Assembly: GCF_905475345.1 (NCBI RefSeq) | Contig: NC_066609.1 | Coordinates: forward strand, 2,815,001 to 2,879,000 | From: Vespula vulgaris | Lineage: Eukaryota; Arthropoda; Insecta; Hymenoptera; Vespidae | Length of the DNA stretch: 64,000 nt | Reading direction: 5' to 3' | Part shown: positions 49,104 to 60,967 of the stretch, piece by piece | Layout of the letters: each line of letters opens with the position of its first letter | Position numbering within the stretch: the stretch's first letter is position 1 | Notes under the pieces: model-generated | Database searches by the model: none | Seen by the model: only the letters and a program-made list of their open reading frames with translations | Told to the model about the DNA's origin: nothing | Made by a program: the position numbers and the translations under genes

Positions 49104-52100
49104 CTAAAAATCGGAATACACGATCGTGTCCTGTGATTTTTCAAATTTGATTGGTCGATAATAAGTTAATGACTGATCCCAACCACGTGGTGCAGTATTA
49201 TAATTAGTTAAATTATGAATACTGGCCAGTTTTGGTCCTTTGTATGTATTATCCTCGTATAATTTGGTGCCTGCAAATATCAAATGATAATTATAACAAA
49301 ATATCATAGCAATATAATGATAAAAACTTTCAACGCGAAACTGGGGTAACAATACACAATTACATAATTCTTGAAACTTAAATATTTTCATAATACTTGC
49401 ACGATTTATTTGTGTCTCTTCGTGTTTTGTTTTTTTTTTTTCCCTATATACATTAGATTATATAATCAAAGTTATTTTCAATCACATGTTATTTTGTTAC
49501 AGGTAAAAGCAAACAATTGGCGAAGCGATCAAAAACGTAAATAAGAATAAGGAAAATGAAGAAAAAAAATTCATTAAAAGCGCATGCTTATTAACTTGCC
49601 TACTTCCGGATAAGAATCAGTAAATTTGAGTTCTGGCGAGACACCAGGTAAAAGATTATCCAGGACTGGTGTATTGCGAAGGTGTTTTATAGTTTGTAGT
49701 ATATCATCCTGTGAGGCAACCATCGAAAGTAATAAGGATTTCGCTTGTGCTGGTAACTCGGAATCCTCGTTAACGAATTTAACGTTTCCATTACAATATG
49801 ATTCTAATTCTTGAGAAGTCGCTGATCTTCGTCGTTGGGAATATTCATCGTTGAGTAAACCTGGATAGTCTCCATCTCCGTTGACATTCCGATTCGAAGT
49901 TTTTTCATAACGATACATCGATGTCTCGTTCTTGTAATCCTTGTAATCTTTGAAATCATAAGTTCGTAGAGAATCCGAGTCGGACGTGTACTCAGTTTCA
50001 TCGGTCGACATATATCCATTCTCGATTCTAGGCTGTGGTTTATTAATTTGCTTTTCCTGTCGAATCTCGCGATTCGACCGTCTGCCATTTTATTCGTTCC
50101 CGAAAAATCAGTTAATTCGAAGAAAATTAATTCGTTAAAAAATTTCTATCCGAAATATCTTGCTCATAAGAGATAGCTAAACGTTTTGAGAAGACAAGTA
50201 TGTTCTTCAAAGTTATTGCTATCTTTTCAAAATAGAGAAAGAAATATTTCAGATAAAATAATAGTTCCTATATTTGGATACGAATAATAGATCATAATTC
50301 AAATGGAAAATACATATGATAAGAGAAAATCATGATACCTAATAGAAATTAGATAAGATGAAGACTAATTCAAGAGACAATATTAATTAAGATAATTCCT
50401 AAACGATACAAGATCACGTTATTAAAATTCTAACTGTGTGTAAACTCTTCATAATCTCTCACCGTATATATTCTTCCTCTTCCTCTTCGTCTTCCTCCTC
50501 GTCATCTTCTGGTACTTCCTCTTCATATTTAACAGAAGTTCTAGTTTGAAAGAAACGTGTTATGTCGGTGTCAATAGGGCATTGTTGAACGATAGGAATA
50601 ACTTTTGGGCTGATTTGTTTATATTGTAAAACCGGTCTACAAGTCTTCTCAAATTCTTGGATCAGTTGTTTAACAGGAACCGGTGTATATTCGCTAGCGT
50701 CGCTGTCAGAGAATCTTGCAACATCTTCCTCACGTTTAACAGATTGTTGTTTATTTCTAAATTTGTTCCTATCGTTAACAAGTACATCCTGGGAAAAGTT
50801 ATTGCTGAGACGTTGCTTGATCTCTCTGTTGCTGTTAGTCTTAGTCTCTTTGTTAGTAGCGATTTGCGTGTTGTTAGCGTTAGTCTTGCTACTGAGCAAT
50901 TTGTTAGAGCGCCTTTCAACGTTAGCGTTGCTTGATCTGACGCCATTGAAGCCGTTGCTACGACGTGCGTCGTTATTCAATTCAGTTTTTTCTATTGGAA
51001 AGTCGGTGTCGGTGCCGACGGCCACTTCTCTCAAATAAATCTTTTTTATTTGCGTTGAATGGTTGCAATCGTTAGTTAATTGACAGGATCGATGATGATG
51101 ACGATGGTGATGATGATACCTGCCTAAAATGATTAAACGAAAGATTCGAGAAATAACAAAAAAAAACCGTTTGTCAACCGATCTATAACTTTTCGACGAT
51201 TGTTATATTAAACTAAACAGAAGAAATCTAAAGAAATCATTATTGGTATAAGATTATTTTAGTCGTAGATATATATTATGTAGATAAGGCAAACAAAATC
51301 ATCCGAGTCTTGTACCGATTGAATAACGTTAATGAAGCTTGCCAATTGGAACTCAACGGGTTGCTGAACTTTTACCAAAGCGTTCATCCAACATCTAACA
51401 TTGATCCCTACAACGAAGAAGCTATCAAGTGCCTGTGGAATTCTAGAGCGTTCTCCTTTTGCCTTCCGACCCGTTGAATTATTTATACGCGATCGGTGCA
51501 ACGTAAATAGAAAAATCAGATAGATCGAACCCATCGAACGTTCGCATAGAAATCTAGGCTTCTGTGTTTCTTCTTTCCTTTTTTCTTTTTTTTTTATCTC
51601 TAGCCTCGTAAACAACTTCTTGATCTTACGCAACAACGTTAATTCGAACTCTATCAAAGATTTCTTCTTTTCTTCCATAAATTTTGTTTATTAAATTGAA
51701 ATGAGTATGATAGTGCACGTTATGGTTCTTTTTTTTGTAATATACGTACTCGTCATTGGTGGATTGATGTTATCTAAAGAAAGATCCACTGCAAATGGAT
51801 TATAAAATGATTTGTCCGTTTGTGCAAAAGGCGATTGTAACGTCGAAAACTTGCTGTTACCATTCATTTCCTGTGGATCGTAAAAAATCTTGATCAAATG
51901 ACTTCTCTTAAAGTTCATAATAGATTATTAGTATTTTGTTTAATCTTACTGATTGATAGGAATAACCAGGTGTCTTTTGTATACCAGGTGTACTCGGTAA
52001 TTGAGCTTGATCCTGATCGACGATCCATTTCTCAGATCTTTTTCGACGCTTTGCGAATATTTCAGCACCTAAATAATTCATTTTTATTTTTTTATTCGAT

Positions 52101-54156
52101 CTTTAAAATATAACTTTTATGTTATCAACTAATATTTTTATTCTCACAAAAAATTTATTGTCATTTCATAGCCAAACATTATTCATTAAATATAAATATG
52201 TTATACTTGATACAGTAATATGGCACAAATTCGATACGTATTATATATTCTTAAATCGAGATATTTTTCTTTAACCGGCCCGCCTTTTTTATTTGAATAG
52301 CTTCTTATCGTAGATATGATATACGATCGTAATAACTTCAAATTGAAAGATTATCAACGATTGCTCCACTTTATCAGGTGTGACACCAATTTTACAAAAG
52401 TTATTATAAGATCTCACAAAGATACTATCACGCAATTATTCTTACCACGTCCTCTTTGATTGTTAAGATCACGAACAATATCAAAGAGTTTTTCAGGATG
52501 CGAGGGCATAGGCTCGATATTGACTTCTTCTCCTAGAGCCTGAATCCCATGAATATCCAAAACTTTCCCATGTGGATTCATTACACACTTCAGAGGTACT
52601 TTATCCTATTTATACATTTCACTATATATAGTAAGAAGATGTAGCATGATTATCTTCAATTCTCTTTTTTTATTTCTTTACCTTATGCATAGGAGAAGAT
52701 GGTTCCTCTTCGCCCTCAGTACCTGAAAGAATGAAGATAAATGAAAAATTAGTATAATCATATTACGCACTAATAATAACTTACGCACACACACACACTC
52801 TCTCTCTCTCTCTGTCTCTCTCTCCCTCTTTCTCTTTCTTAGCAAACATTAACTTTCAAGATATAAACTAAATTATAGAAATAATTACACAGAGATCAGA
52901 AATGAAATATAAATGTTAGTAACTTACCATTGCCATCATGGATCCATTTGACAGATCGTTTCTTTCTGTTCACATACATCGATTGCCCTTTGCTTTTCAT
53001 ATTCTTAACATCACTCAGGGATAGAGAAATTCGACGTGCCAACTCGACTTGATCCTCCACGGTAGGATGTGTGGGTGCGTAAAAATACGAAGAGGCAAAC
53101 ATTTTTTCTATAAAAAAAAAAATAAAAACAAAAAAAAAACAAAAATGATAAAAAAGAATATTGAGGAACGAGATTGTTCTTAAAAATGTTAAAATTTTAA
53201 AATCGTTCATCCATCAAGAACAATTATACATTCTGATCGAAAATTGTCAAGTACGCACTATTTTTTGCTTGCAGTGGTTCATGCGAATCGGAGGCCGGTG
53301 TAAGCAATTTTTGAAGATTGATTGGAGTTCTTTCGCCACTCTCCTATAAAAAAAAAAAAAAATAAATAAATTCGTTTCATTCTCTTCATAGAATACTCGA
53401 TCGTTTTGTAAATACGTTGTTAAGATCGGAAACGTTTACTAATAGACATATTGTTACCCAAATGTTGTTGACCAGGGACATATTGAGACATGTTTAGAAT
53501 ATCTGTGTGTATGTGTGTGTTGTATATATATATCTTTTTAACCATATAGTTGAAAGTACGAAGTTTCAAGTAAATACATTTTGTGCCAAAGAAGTTATTG
53601 ATATTTACTCTTACACGCGATTGTTGTTTCATACTTAGTCATATATTATATTACTCATACTATTATTATTTTTTTTGTATTTTTTAAGTTAATATAGTAT
53701 ACTATTATTTAAATAATATACTATTTATTTATTATTCAATACAGTATAATTATATAGATATAGAGATATAGTATAAGTAATAATATAACTTTTTTATATT
53801 TATACACATAATTTTGTTGCAGACAAAAATTAGATGATAGAGAGTTCGTTTTGTTTTATAATATAATTTACCATCTTTTCAAATACTATTTATTTCTTAC
53901 CATATCGAAATGGAGTATTTTAGAAGTAAGATTCTCAAGAAAGCTTCTCTTGACGGGATCGTGCCTGTCTGAAGGTTTGTAACCACGTGATCGTATCACA
54001 TTGTCCGCAGAAATACTCCTTTGTAAATAATTCTTTTCTTGCAAACTCTCGTAACTCTGAAAACTGCTATACTTCTGATTCACATTCTTCAAGTTACTAG
54101 ACGTTATACCGTAGGATGTATTGGTTGCTAAAATGTTACGCTTGGCGTTATTGGAT
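49104..54156 (-). CDS. Multi-exon protein with duplicated RxKRSxKWIxD motif, possibly a Z-disc/synaptopodin-2-like protein (5' end not found)
   Basis: Coding exons: 54,156-53,901; 53,343-53,259; 53,107-52,928; 52,722-52,682; 52,605-52,446; 52,068-51,950; 51,870-51,750; 51,123-50,463; 50,081-49,600; 49,270-49,104. Phases match throughout and give 756 residues after a split first codon; the first visible exon begins in phase 2, so a start exon lies further 5'. Two exons carry related basic motifs, GQSMYVNRKKRSVKWIHD (third) and GAEIFAKRRKRSEKWIVD (sixth). The eighth is long, with a His-rich start, Asn/Arg/Ser-rich middle and an acidic Glu/Asp run at its end. The last exon contains NYNTAPRGWDQSLTYYRPI. 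The intron before the last exon starts with GC, not GT. The motif style recalls synaptopodin-2/Zasp-related sarcomere proteins; this identity is a guess from memory. Confidence 0.75.
51259..51678. other. GC-elevated intronic segment, open on both strands
   Basis: Lies between the exons ending at 51,750 and starting at 51,123. On the minus strand one frame is open over the whole segment and contains NVRCWMNALVKVQQPVEFQL. On the plus strand a frame from an AG at 51,282-51,283 to TGA 51,475-51,477 reads NKIIRVLYRLNNVNEACQLE and continues LNGLLNFYQSVHPTSNIDPY. Both look protein-like. Neither joins in phase to a neighbour with good splice sites. It may be an exon of a nested gene, a retrocopy fragment or chance. 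Confidence 0.35.
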
Positions 54157-54606
54157 CTGTTAAAAAAAAAAAAAAAGAAAAATGAAATTAATTATTATTT
54201 ATATATCTTTTGAGAATGAAAAACTAACAACAACTTTGTACCGTAGTCAAAATCGAATGCATTTTGATTTTTGAGTTTCTTTCGTTTGGTCACACGTATT
54301 GCTATAAACTAAACGCTGAAATGCTTATGCTTTTCCAGCAATAATAAAAGAATTCAAAATATATGCAGTTACTTATCTTGAATTTCCTAAATAAAAGAGA
54401 GAGAGAGAAAGAGAGAGAGGGAGAAAGACCTTGATAATAGATTAAATAAAAACCGTAAGATGATCCTATTTAAATGATTACGAAATTATGTCGATAATTA
54501 AAAAAGCAAAAAAAAAAACAAAAAAATAATTAATAGAACCTTGAGCATTGATAGACCTTGGATTTCGAAGCACGAGTATGTCTCGTGGTGAGTTAGAGCC
54601 AAAGAG
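54157..54606. other. Noncoding stretch between two minus-strand coding segments
   Basis: AT-rich, with a GA-rich run at about 54,393-54,428. I looked for the missing phase-2 first coding exon of the 49,104-54,156 gene here and saw no convincing one. Confidence 0.4.
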
Positions 54607-54985
54607 TTAGAGGGAAAGTTCGAACGACGCGCAGGACTGATGAAGCTTTTTTGGCGTCAAGAATTGGTTCCCTTCCAAGCGGCCAATTAATTCCGCGTTG
54701 CGGTATTGGCATCGGTACAACGAGACGTTCTGTGTAAAAGAAATGCTAAATTTATCTGTTGTAACGTAATACGGAGTAACAGCAAGCGTTACTCTCTTTC
54801 TCTCTCTCAAGCCATGTCTCTAGCAGTCCTGTATTTACCGTGAAAGTATTTTCTTCCTTGACAAACAGGATACGTGATAAAACGAAAATGACAAGAGCAA
54901 TAATAGTCAACACTATGAAAGCAAAAATAGGAAGATCGTTTGTTTCGTTTAGAACAGGTGTCGATTTATTATCTATTTGTATCAT
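54607..54985 (-). CDS. Candidate small single-pass membrane protein, 89 residues
   Basis: ATG at 54,985 opens an exon to 54,839 (ACG|GTAAAT donor). A pyrimidine-rich ACACAG acceptor leads to a second exon at 54,729-54,607 in the same phase. The protein has a short polar N terminus with NKS and NET sequons, one strong membrane segment at about residues 19-38 (LPIFAFIVLTIIALVIFVLS), then KEENTF and a basic tail. Without splicing the frame ends about 28 residues further with a low-quality tail from a CT-rich repeat. The topology suggests a type III/I micro-membrane protein. I do not recognise a family; no 5' exon or promoter was identified. Existence as a gene is uncertain. Confidence 0.4.
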
Positions 54986-55389
54986 AATAAATAGGTTCTA
55001 AAGCGCTTGAATATTTTTTTGAAAAGAAGAAACCATAAATAATGACATCTATATAAACGATAATAAAAGTAAAATATACGATCTCGATGCAAAAAAAGAA
55101 AAATAATAAAAAAGCAATCATTCGAAAATACACGAGGAGATTCGCGAACGTCGATTTCCATTGGGAATTTCCTGGTTATTTTCACTCACCTAAATCCTTT
55201 CGTTTACGTATCTCTACTTCAATCTATGTACGTTGTTACAATGTACAGCATGGCTTTATCAACGATATAAATACGACGAAAGCGTAATAATTCGAATGAA
55301 CGGCTTCGTGAAACATCGTATAGGTCCGTTGCAAGTTCGTTACTCCGAATATTACGTATGATTTTACCTTTTTACCGGAGGTGAGAGGG
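54986..55389. other. Short intergenic stretch between two divergent small reading frames
   Basis: AT-rich. A minus-strand frame at 55,185-54,982 exists but is Phe/Tyr-rich without known features. The stretch may contain the shared promoter of the two small candidates. Confidence 0.3.
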
Positions 55390-55662
55390 ATGAGGGAAAG
55401 GTTTGTTTTTCTTTCAAAAAATTATTTTTCTGCGTTGGTAGTTTTTGTATTATTCCATGAAAATTATTGTGCTACGTCTAAATCCAAGGAACACGGGATG
55501 CGTGATCGATACGTCGCTTTAAATAGACTGTTTGCTAGAAGTTTGAGTTTCAAGCTGGAGCCAAGTAGAACGTTCAAAGATCGAACTGGCCATTCGGATT
55601 TCAAATTAATAAATGGAACGATTTTTTCCAAATCTTTCATTTATAACGAATTACAAAGATAG
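55390..55662 (+). CDS. Candidate small secreted protein with signal peptide, 90 residues
   Basis: Starting at the second in-frame ATG (55,390), the frame gives a typical signal peptide: MRERFVFLSKN, then hydrophobic YFSALVVFVLFHENYCA, with probable cleavage after the Ala. A basic mature part of about 62 residues follows (LNRLFARSLSFKLEPSRTF, one NGT sequon, no Cys). The stop is TAG at 55,660-55,662. The mature region has Arg-rich sites that could be processed, but no clear amidation signal. The start at 55,381 would add three residues. It is a single frame with no splice evidence and no family I recognise, so it may be chance. Confidence 0.3.
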   Translation: MRERFVFLSKNYFSALVVFVLFHENYCATSKSKEHGMRDRYVALNRLFARSLSFKLEPSRTFKDRTGHSDFKLINGTIFSKSFIYNELQR

Positions 55663-57785
55663 AGACGTCGTTATAATGACAATTATTTCCTTTTATAGGA
55701 TAATAAAACAAACAACGAAAAATTAATATTATGATGTTAGTTATGTAAAGAAGATAATACAATCTTTTGTATATTAAAAATTAAAAATAATGAAATCTTA
55801 ACTTTGACAAATTCTCAGAAGAATTATCGTAACACCGTAAAATCGTATGATACGTTAGAGAAGAAAAAACAAATAAAGATAATAACATATAAATAATCTT
55901 TCAATTTCAGGGATTTCGATGACATTGAAAAAAAAGGAATTCACAGTAGTACTGAAGATATAAATAAATAAATATATATATATATATGTGTGTGTGTGTG
56001 TATGCATATTTTAGAAAAAAAAAAACTCATAGACACCTCTCTTTCTCTCTTCTTCTTCAAAATTACTTTGAAAAGGAGACTCAAAGGGCTTTTACTTATC
56101 GTACGATGCTCTCCTCATTTCGATGTTGACGTACAAGGTGGTAGTCGGTGGTTTTTGCTCTCCTATCTCTCTCTCTCCCCTCTCTCTTTCTATTTCACTC
56201 TCACTATACGTTATCTTCTTCCTTTAGCGGGCTTTTCAAACGTCTCGTAATTTTTTTTCTTTTTCAACTTTACGTAACTCGCGCTTTTCGTTCTGCAGTT
56301 CCGACGAAAGAAGTCGGAATACGCAATCGTCGCTTGACGGCACGACGGCTCCCTCAAACGCAAGAGCTGAATTCGCATCTTGCAAAACTCTGCTCCTCGT
56401 CTCTGGCACGCACGAGGCGCCGACGAGAAACGTCTGAGATGATGAAGAGGAAGAAGAGAATAAAGCGAGTGAGTTGCGAGTATAATAATTATCCGAACAC
56501 TCGTTGGTAAGCATTGTCTCTAATTGATTAACATCTTTTAAAAAGAAATTTTTTATGTCACGTAATTTATAATATTTTCTAATCGTTTTATTCGCGTATG
56601 TGTTAACAGATAGAGAGAGAAAGAGAAAGAGAGAGAGAGATAAATAGAAAAAAAAATAAAATGTATTTTTACATCAAACACGAACATCCACCGTGTACTT
56701 GTTTGGATATTTTCTTTTTTCTTTTTCCCTCGAGATATTTAGAATTTCTCGAGAATAATAATATTATTATTCTCTAAGAAGATACAGGAAAAAAAAAGAG
56801 AGAGAGAGAGAGACAGAGATTATTCACCCTTTTCATTGTATATCTTCGCCTACATACGTGAATGAGTTTTCTTTGAGAAGTCGAAGAAGAAGAAATGGTG
56901 TTGAGAGAGATAATACGTTGTGTTTTCGAGGAAGGATCTATCACAACACAAGTGAAATAAATTTCTCTCTCTCTCTCTCTCTTTCTCTTTGGCGTATGAT
57001 TATACGTTCCTGATTTTTTTCTTTTTTCCTTCGTTTTTCTTCTTCTCGTTTTCACGTGATTATCGTGATAGATTATCCTCTCTTTCTCTCTCTTTCTCTC
57101 TTACTCTGTGTCTCTGTTTCTCTTTGAATCAAAAATCCACAGCGTGTCTGGGACACAGCGCACTTACATGCGGTGAGTTACACACGCTCGGCCCGTGCTT
57201 TATAATAGCGACCAACCGTCGCTATACCGACTTCCCGACTGCCTTGGCTCGTCTTCGGTAAAAATAGACCATCGAAAAGCGACACCTTAGGAATCGGTGG
57301 CCCGTTGTGCCGTCACGACAGATCTCGCGTTCCTCTGTCTCTTTTTCTCTTTCTTCCTCTTTCTGACTCTGTACGTTCGATGTTCTTCGCTGACTTGGCC
57401 CGAACGACTCTCTAAGAAAGTTTACACTTTGGGGTAGTTGCCCTTGATTCACCTTAGTGAAATAATACTTTGTAGTAATGAAGATGAAATACTGTTTGCT
57501 AGAAATAAGGAGATACTGATGAAGTGTGGATTGAAAGGAAAGAAAGGAAATTAAAGATAATGATTTTCCTTTGGAAATATAGTGTTTAAAAGTAACTAAA
57601 TGAAATACGTGTTGTGTATGTATATTCTGTAAATACTTTCGACATAGTTTGAAATATCAATGATGAAATCAATAAATGATCTACATTCAAAATATCTGAT
57701 ATTTGTATCGTTTGTATGTCTAGTTAGATTTTTTTGTTTTCTTTAGAGTGACAAAGTTATTGAAATTATTATGAGAATACTACAC
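55663..57785. other. Noncoding region with CT/GA tracts and one GC-rich block
   Basis: No supported gene. A GC-rich block lies at 56,280-56,440. A second at about 57,130-57,260 contains a minus-strand TATAAAG and, 30-40 bases further along that strand, the donor-like GCAT|GTAAGT. This second block is a plausible promoter and first noncoding exon for the minus-strand gene at 49,104-54,156, but no start codon connects it. CT and GA runs lie near 56,160, 56,610, 56,800 and 57,080. Confidence 0.35.
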
Positions 57786-60782
57786 TTATTCCCAGTCATC
57801 GCTATTAATATCCATAACAATATCTGTATTTTCTGTAGGTATGTCGTCTTCTGCAGGTACTTTTTTATTTATTACTTTTGTTTTCTTCTTTGACTTTTTA
57901 TTACATCTCTTTACAGATATATCGTCTACTTTCTCTTCTTCCGTTCCTTTTATTCGTAATTCAAAGTCACTTTCTTCTTCGCTACTTATATCTTCTTCGT
58001 TTGATTTCTTCCTTTTTGGTTTCCTTAAACTTGGTAAATTATATTCACTAATTTCATCATTTTTCGTTAAATGTTTTAGTTTTTGAGCTTGATGAATCTT
58101 AATCCAGGAATTATAAAATTTCGCTAAAGCTGTACCCTGAATTTTTATTTTATTTTCCCAATTTTCGATTTCTGTCATATTCTTCAAATCGAATATCTCC
58201 TTGGATCTTTCACTTTCTATATGTTTTGAATTTTCTTCTATTTTTTCTAGCAATTGCTTTACTTTTTTACAATAATTTGCAACATGACAGTTTTTCAAAA
58301 ATGTTTTCAACTGTAATTAAAAGATTTATAAATTGGATAATATATTATGTATTGAAAATAATAGAATAAGATGCTATGCTTACTTGTATTATACAAGGAA
58401 CATATAAATCGGGAAAACATATTAAATGGCTATCCTTTGCTGCATTTTCCAATATTAATCGATAGATAGCATCAATTATACTATCTTTAAAACCATTCTC
58501 TTGTAACTGAGACTTAGACATTCTTAATATACAAATTAAAGATATTGGTTTCATTGATACAGCTTTATGCTTTGTATTAAAATCATAAGATGATAATATC
58601 TGAAATCAATATTATAATATATTTCTTGAAACGTAGATATTTTTTATATGTATTAATTAATTACTATACCTCCAATAGAAATGGTAAAATGGGTATAAAA
58701 GTATTTGTTTCTTTAGAAATGTTAGTTAACATTTGTAAACAGTGGAAACGTAAAGGGTAATATTGTTGAGTTGGTATTACTTTAATTGTTCCAATAATAA
58801 TCTGCAAGTACACAATTAATAATTACAATCTATTTACCTAAATAATTTATGTGTAACTAATATGATCACAAACATACCTGTACTAAAGGATATAACAAAG
58901 AATGCAACATTGATTGCTTTTTTGATAATGTTATTAATTTAGACCAGAAAGATAATGAATTTATATACTGCCAATTATATACTGCTTGAAAATTTTCCTA
59001 TAAAATAAAATAATGTTATTATTTTAAATAATTGATAATAATTAATTATATAATTACCTATATATAATAATAATTAAAATTATATAATTACCTTTTTCTT
59101 CAAAGTTATTGCATTCCTTAAATGAATAGCAAGCTGTCTGATATATAAAAAGGCATGACTGTAAGCAAAATCACAATCTAATAGATAAATCTCTGTTAAA
59201 GAATGTCTCATAAAATTTATTCCTGGCAAAGTGTTCGGTGATACGAATTTGGAATTTTCTACGTACTTTACGTACATTGACTAAAAAACATAATTAGAAC
59301 TTAGTTTTTACATAATTATGAAGATCATTCTAATATAAACAGAAAAATATAATTTTACCTTTAATAATATCTCAAGTATAGATTCTTTATGACTAGTTGC
59401 AATACGTAATATACATAAAAATGCAACAACTCTGACAGTTTCTTCGCCAGTTGACCAAAATTTTAATAAAACTCTCAATAATGGTTTCTTTAATGAGGAA
59501 AATGATTGAATATATGGTAACATTTCATGTAAATGTTTTAAAAGTATTGTTTGAATGTTAGCTGATGAAACATTTCGTAAAATCTACCAAAAATATTGTT
59601 ATTTTAGTACAAACATTGCTGCACAATTATTTATGTTATAAATATTAAAACAATACTAACCGTAATTAAATCAGTTAAATATAATTTTAATGAACCTTTC
59701 ACTTTAATAAATCTTTTGCATTTATGTGCTGCAAATTGTGCATTAGTACCCAATTTTAAAAAACGTCTGAATGCATTAGGTAAATGCATTATACATAATT
59801 GAATGACTCCATTAAATACTGAAATTACAATTGTTATGATTATGATGCATTTTCTAATTACAGATGCATTAATTAGATGTATTACTTGATAAAACCTACT
59901 TGCACTTCCTTCTACTTTAAATTTTGTAGCATTTTCATCTTGCGTTTCTGATACAGTTTGCAACGCGGCATGGAAAGCTTCGACTGCAATTTTAATAGAC
60001 TTGGATGTTCTAACCAAATAAAATTACAAATAAATTTTATGATATATTGATAATACATAGTTACTTCAATAATTAAAAATATATAAAAACATTACTTGTC
60101 ATTCTCAATATTATTCTGCCAAACTTTTAGTAATTGCAACGTAACTTTTGTTCGACCGCCAGATGGTATACCGTTATTATCTTCAGGTTCAAAATCACTT
60201 TCATCGCTAGCAACCTATGATTTTATAATACATAAAATATAAAAGTATATTATTACAACATATTCATATTTTACATTGCTGTTTTAAATATATATAGTAT
60301 TTCTATACCTCTAACTTATCATTAGGTTTGTGATGTAATACAGATTCATTATCACTATCAGCAACAGATTCATTATCGTTATCTGTATCGGATAAATTAA
60401 AATCTAATAGATTTTTATCATTTTCTTTTAAATAAGAATAAAATTCTGGATCTGTTTCCTTTAGTTTCATCAATGATTTCTTGTGTTCTTCTGGATCCAT
60501 ATCGCTATCACTGCTTTCAATATCATCGACTCTTTTAACCTTTTTATTGCCTGATTATTAAAAACGTAATTTAGAATCATATATATAATAGGATATACAT
60601 ATGTAAAATAATATATAAACACCTGTTTTTTCATTCTGCCAATCATTATCCTCATTACTATCATTGTCTTCAAAATCCTCTTCAAAAAATTCGTTCTTAG
60701 AAACTTTACTCTCAGACTTTTTTCTTTTTGTAACAGATTTATTTGATTTTTTTATTCCTTTCTTCATCTTCTTCACTTTCAT
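57786..60782 (-). CDS. Noc2: Nucleolar complex protein 2 homologue (Noc2/NOC2L), 731 residues
   Basis: Ribosome assembly factor that pairs with Noc1 and then Noc3 to carry pre-60S particles from nucleolus to nucleoplasm. Coding exons: 60,782-60,623; 60,550-60,309; 60,214-60,096; 60,009-59,900; 59,818-59,661; 59,583-59,359; 59,280-59,092; 58,997-58,878; 58,801-58,670; 58,599-58,384; 58,310-57,786. The total is exactly 732 codons, all phases consistent; human NOC2L is about 749. The Lys-rich, then Asp/Glu/Ser-rich N terminus contains the [20 protein letters not shown] region. The core Noc2 domain has [55 protein letters not shown] and [11 protein letters not shown]. The C-terminal tail is Lys/Glu/Ser-rich with nuclear localisation-like clusters. 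The donor of exon 4 (A|GTAGGT) was chosen because it restores the conserved SAxFN junction. The sequence also stays open through this intron, which can mislead gene finders. Confidence 0.94.
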
Positions 60783-60959
60783 TGTGTATTATTAAAACTA
60801 AATATATAAATAATCAATTAGTAACATGTCAATCATTGATATTTTCAAATAATTTAAAAAGAAATATGTATATTTAATATTTCGTTTTACCTAGATTATG
60901 TTACTTAGATTATGTTGTTTACTGTAAAAATATGTTATTAGTATTTAACAGGTACAATA

Positions 60960-60967
60960 CCACGTGG
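60960..60967. promoter_or_regulatory. CCACGTGG E-box upstream of Noc2
   Basis: Perfect palindrome containing CACGTG, about 180 bp upstream of the Noc2 ATG. Myc/Max binds CACGTG and is known to control ribosome-biogenesis genes in Drosophila, so Noc2 is a sensible target. Use here is inferred. Confidence 0.4.

Noticed and set aside
50657..51038. Plus-strand frames antisense to the long exon at 50,463-51,123
   Set aside because: Shadows of the Asn/Arg/Ser-rich coding exon on the minus strand.
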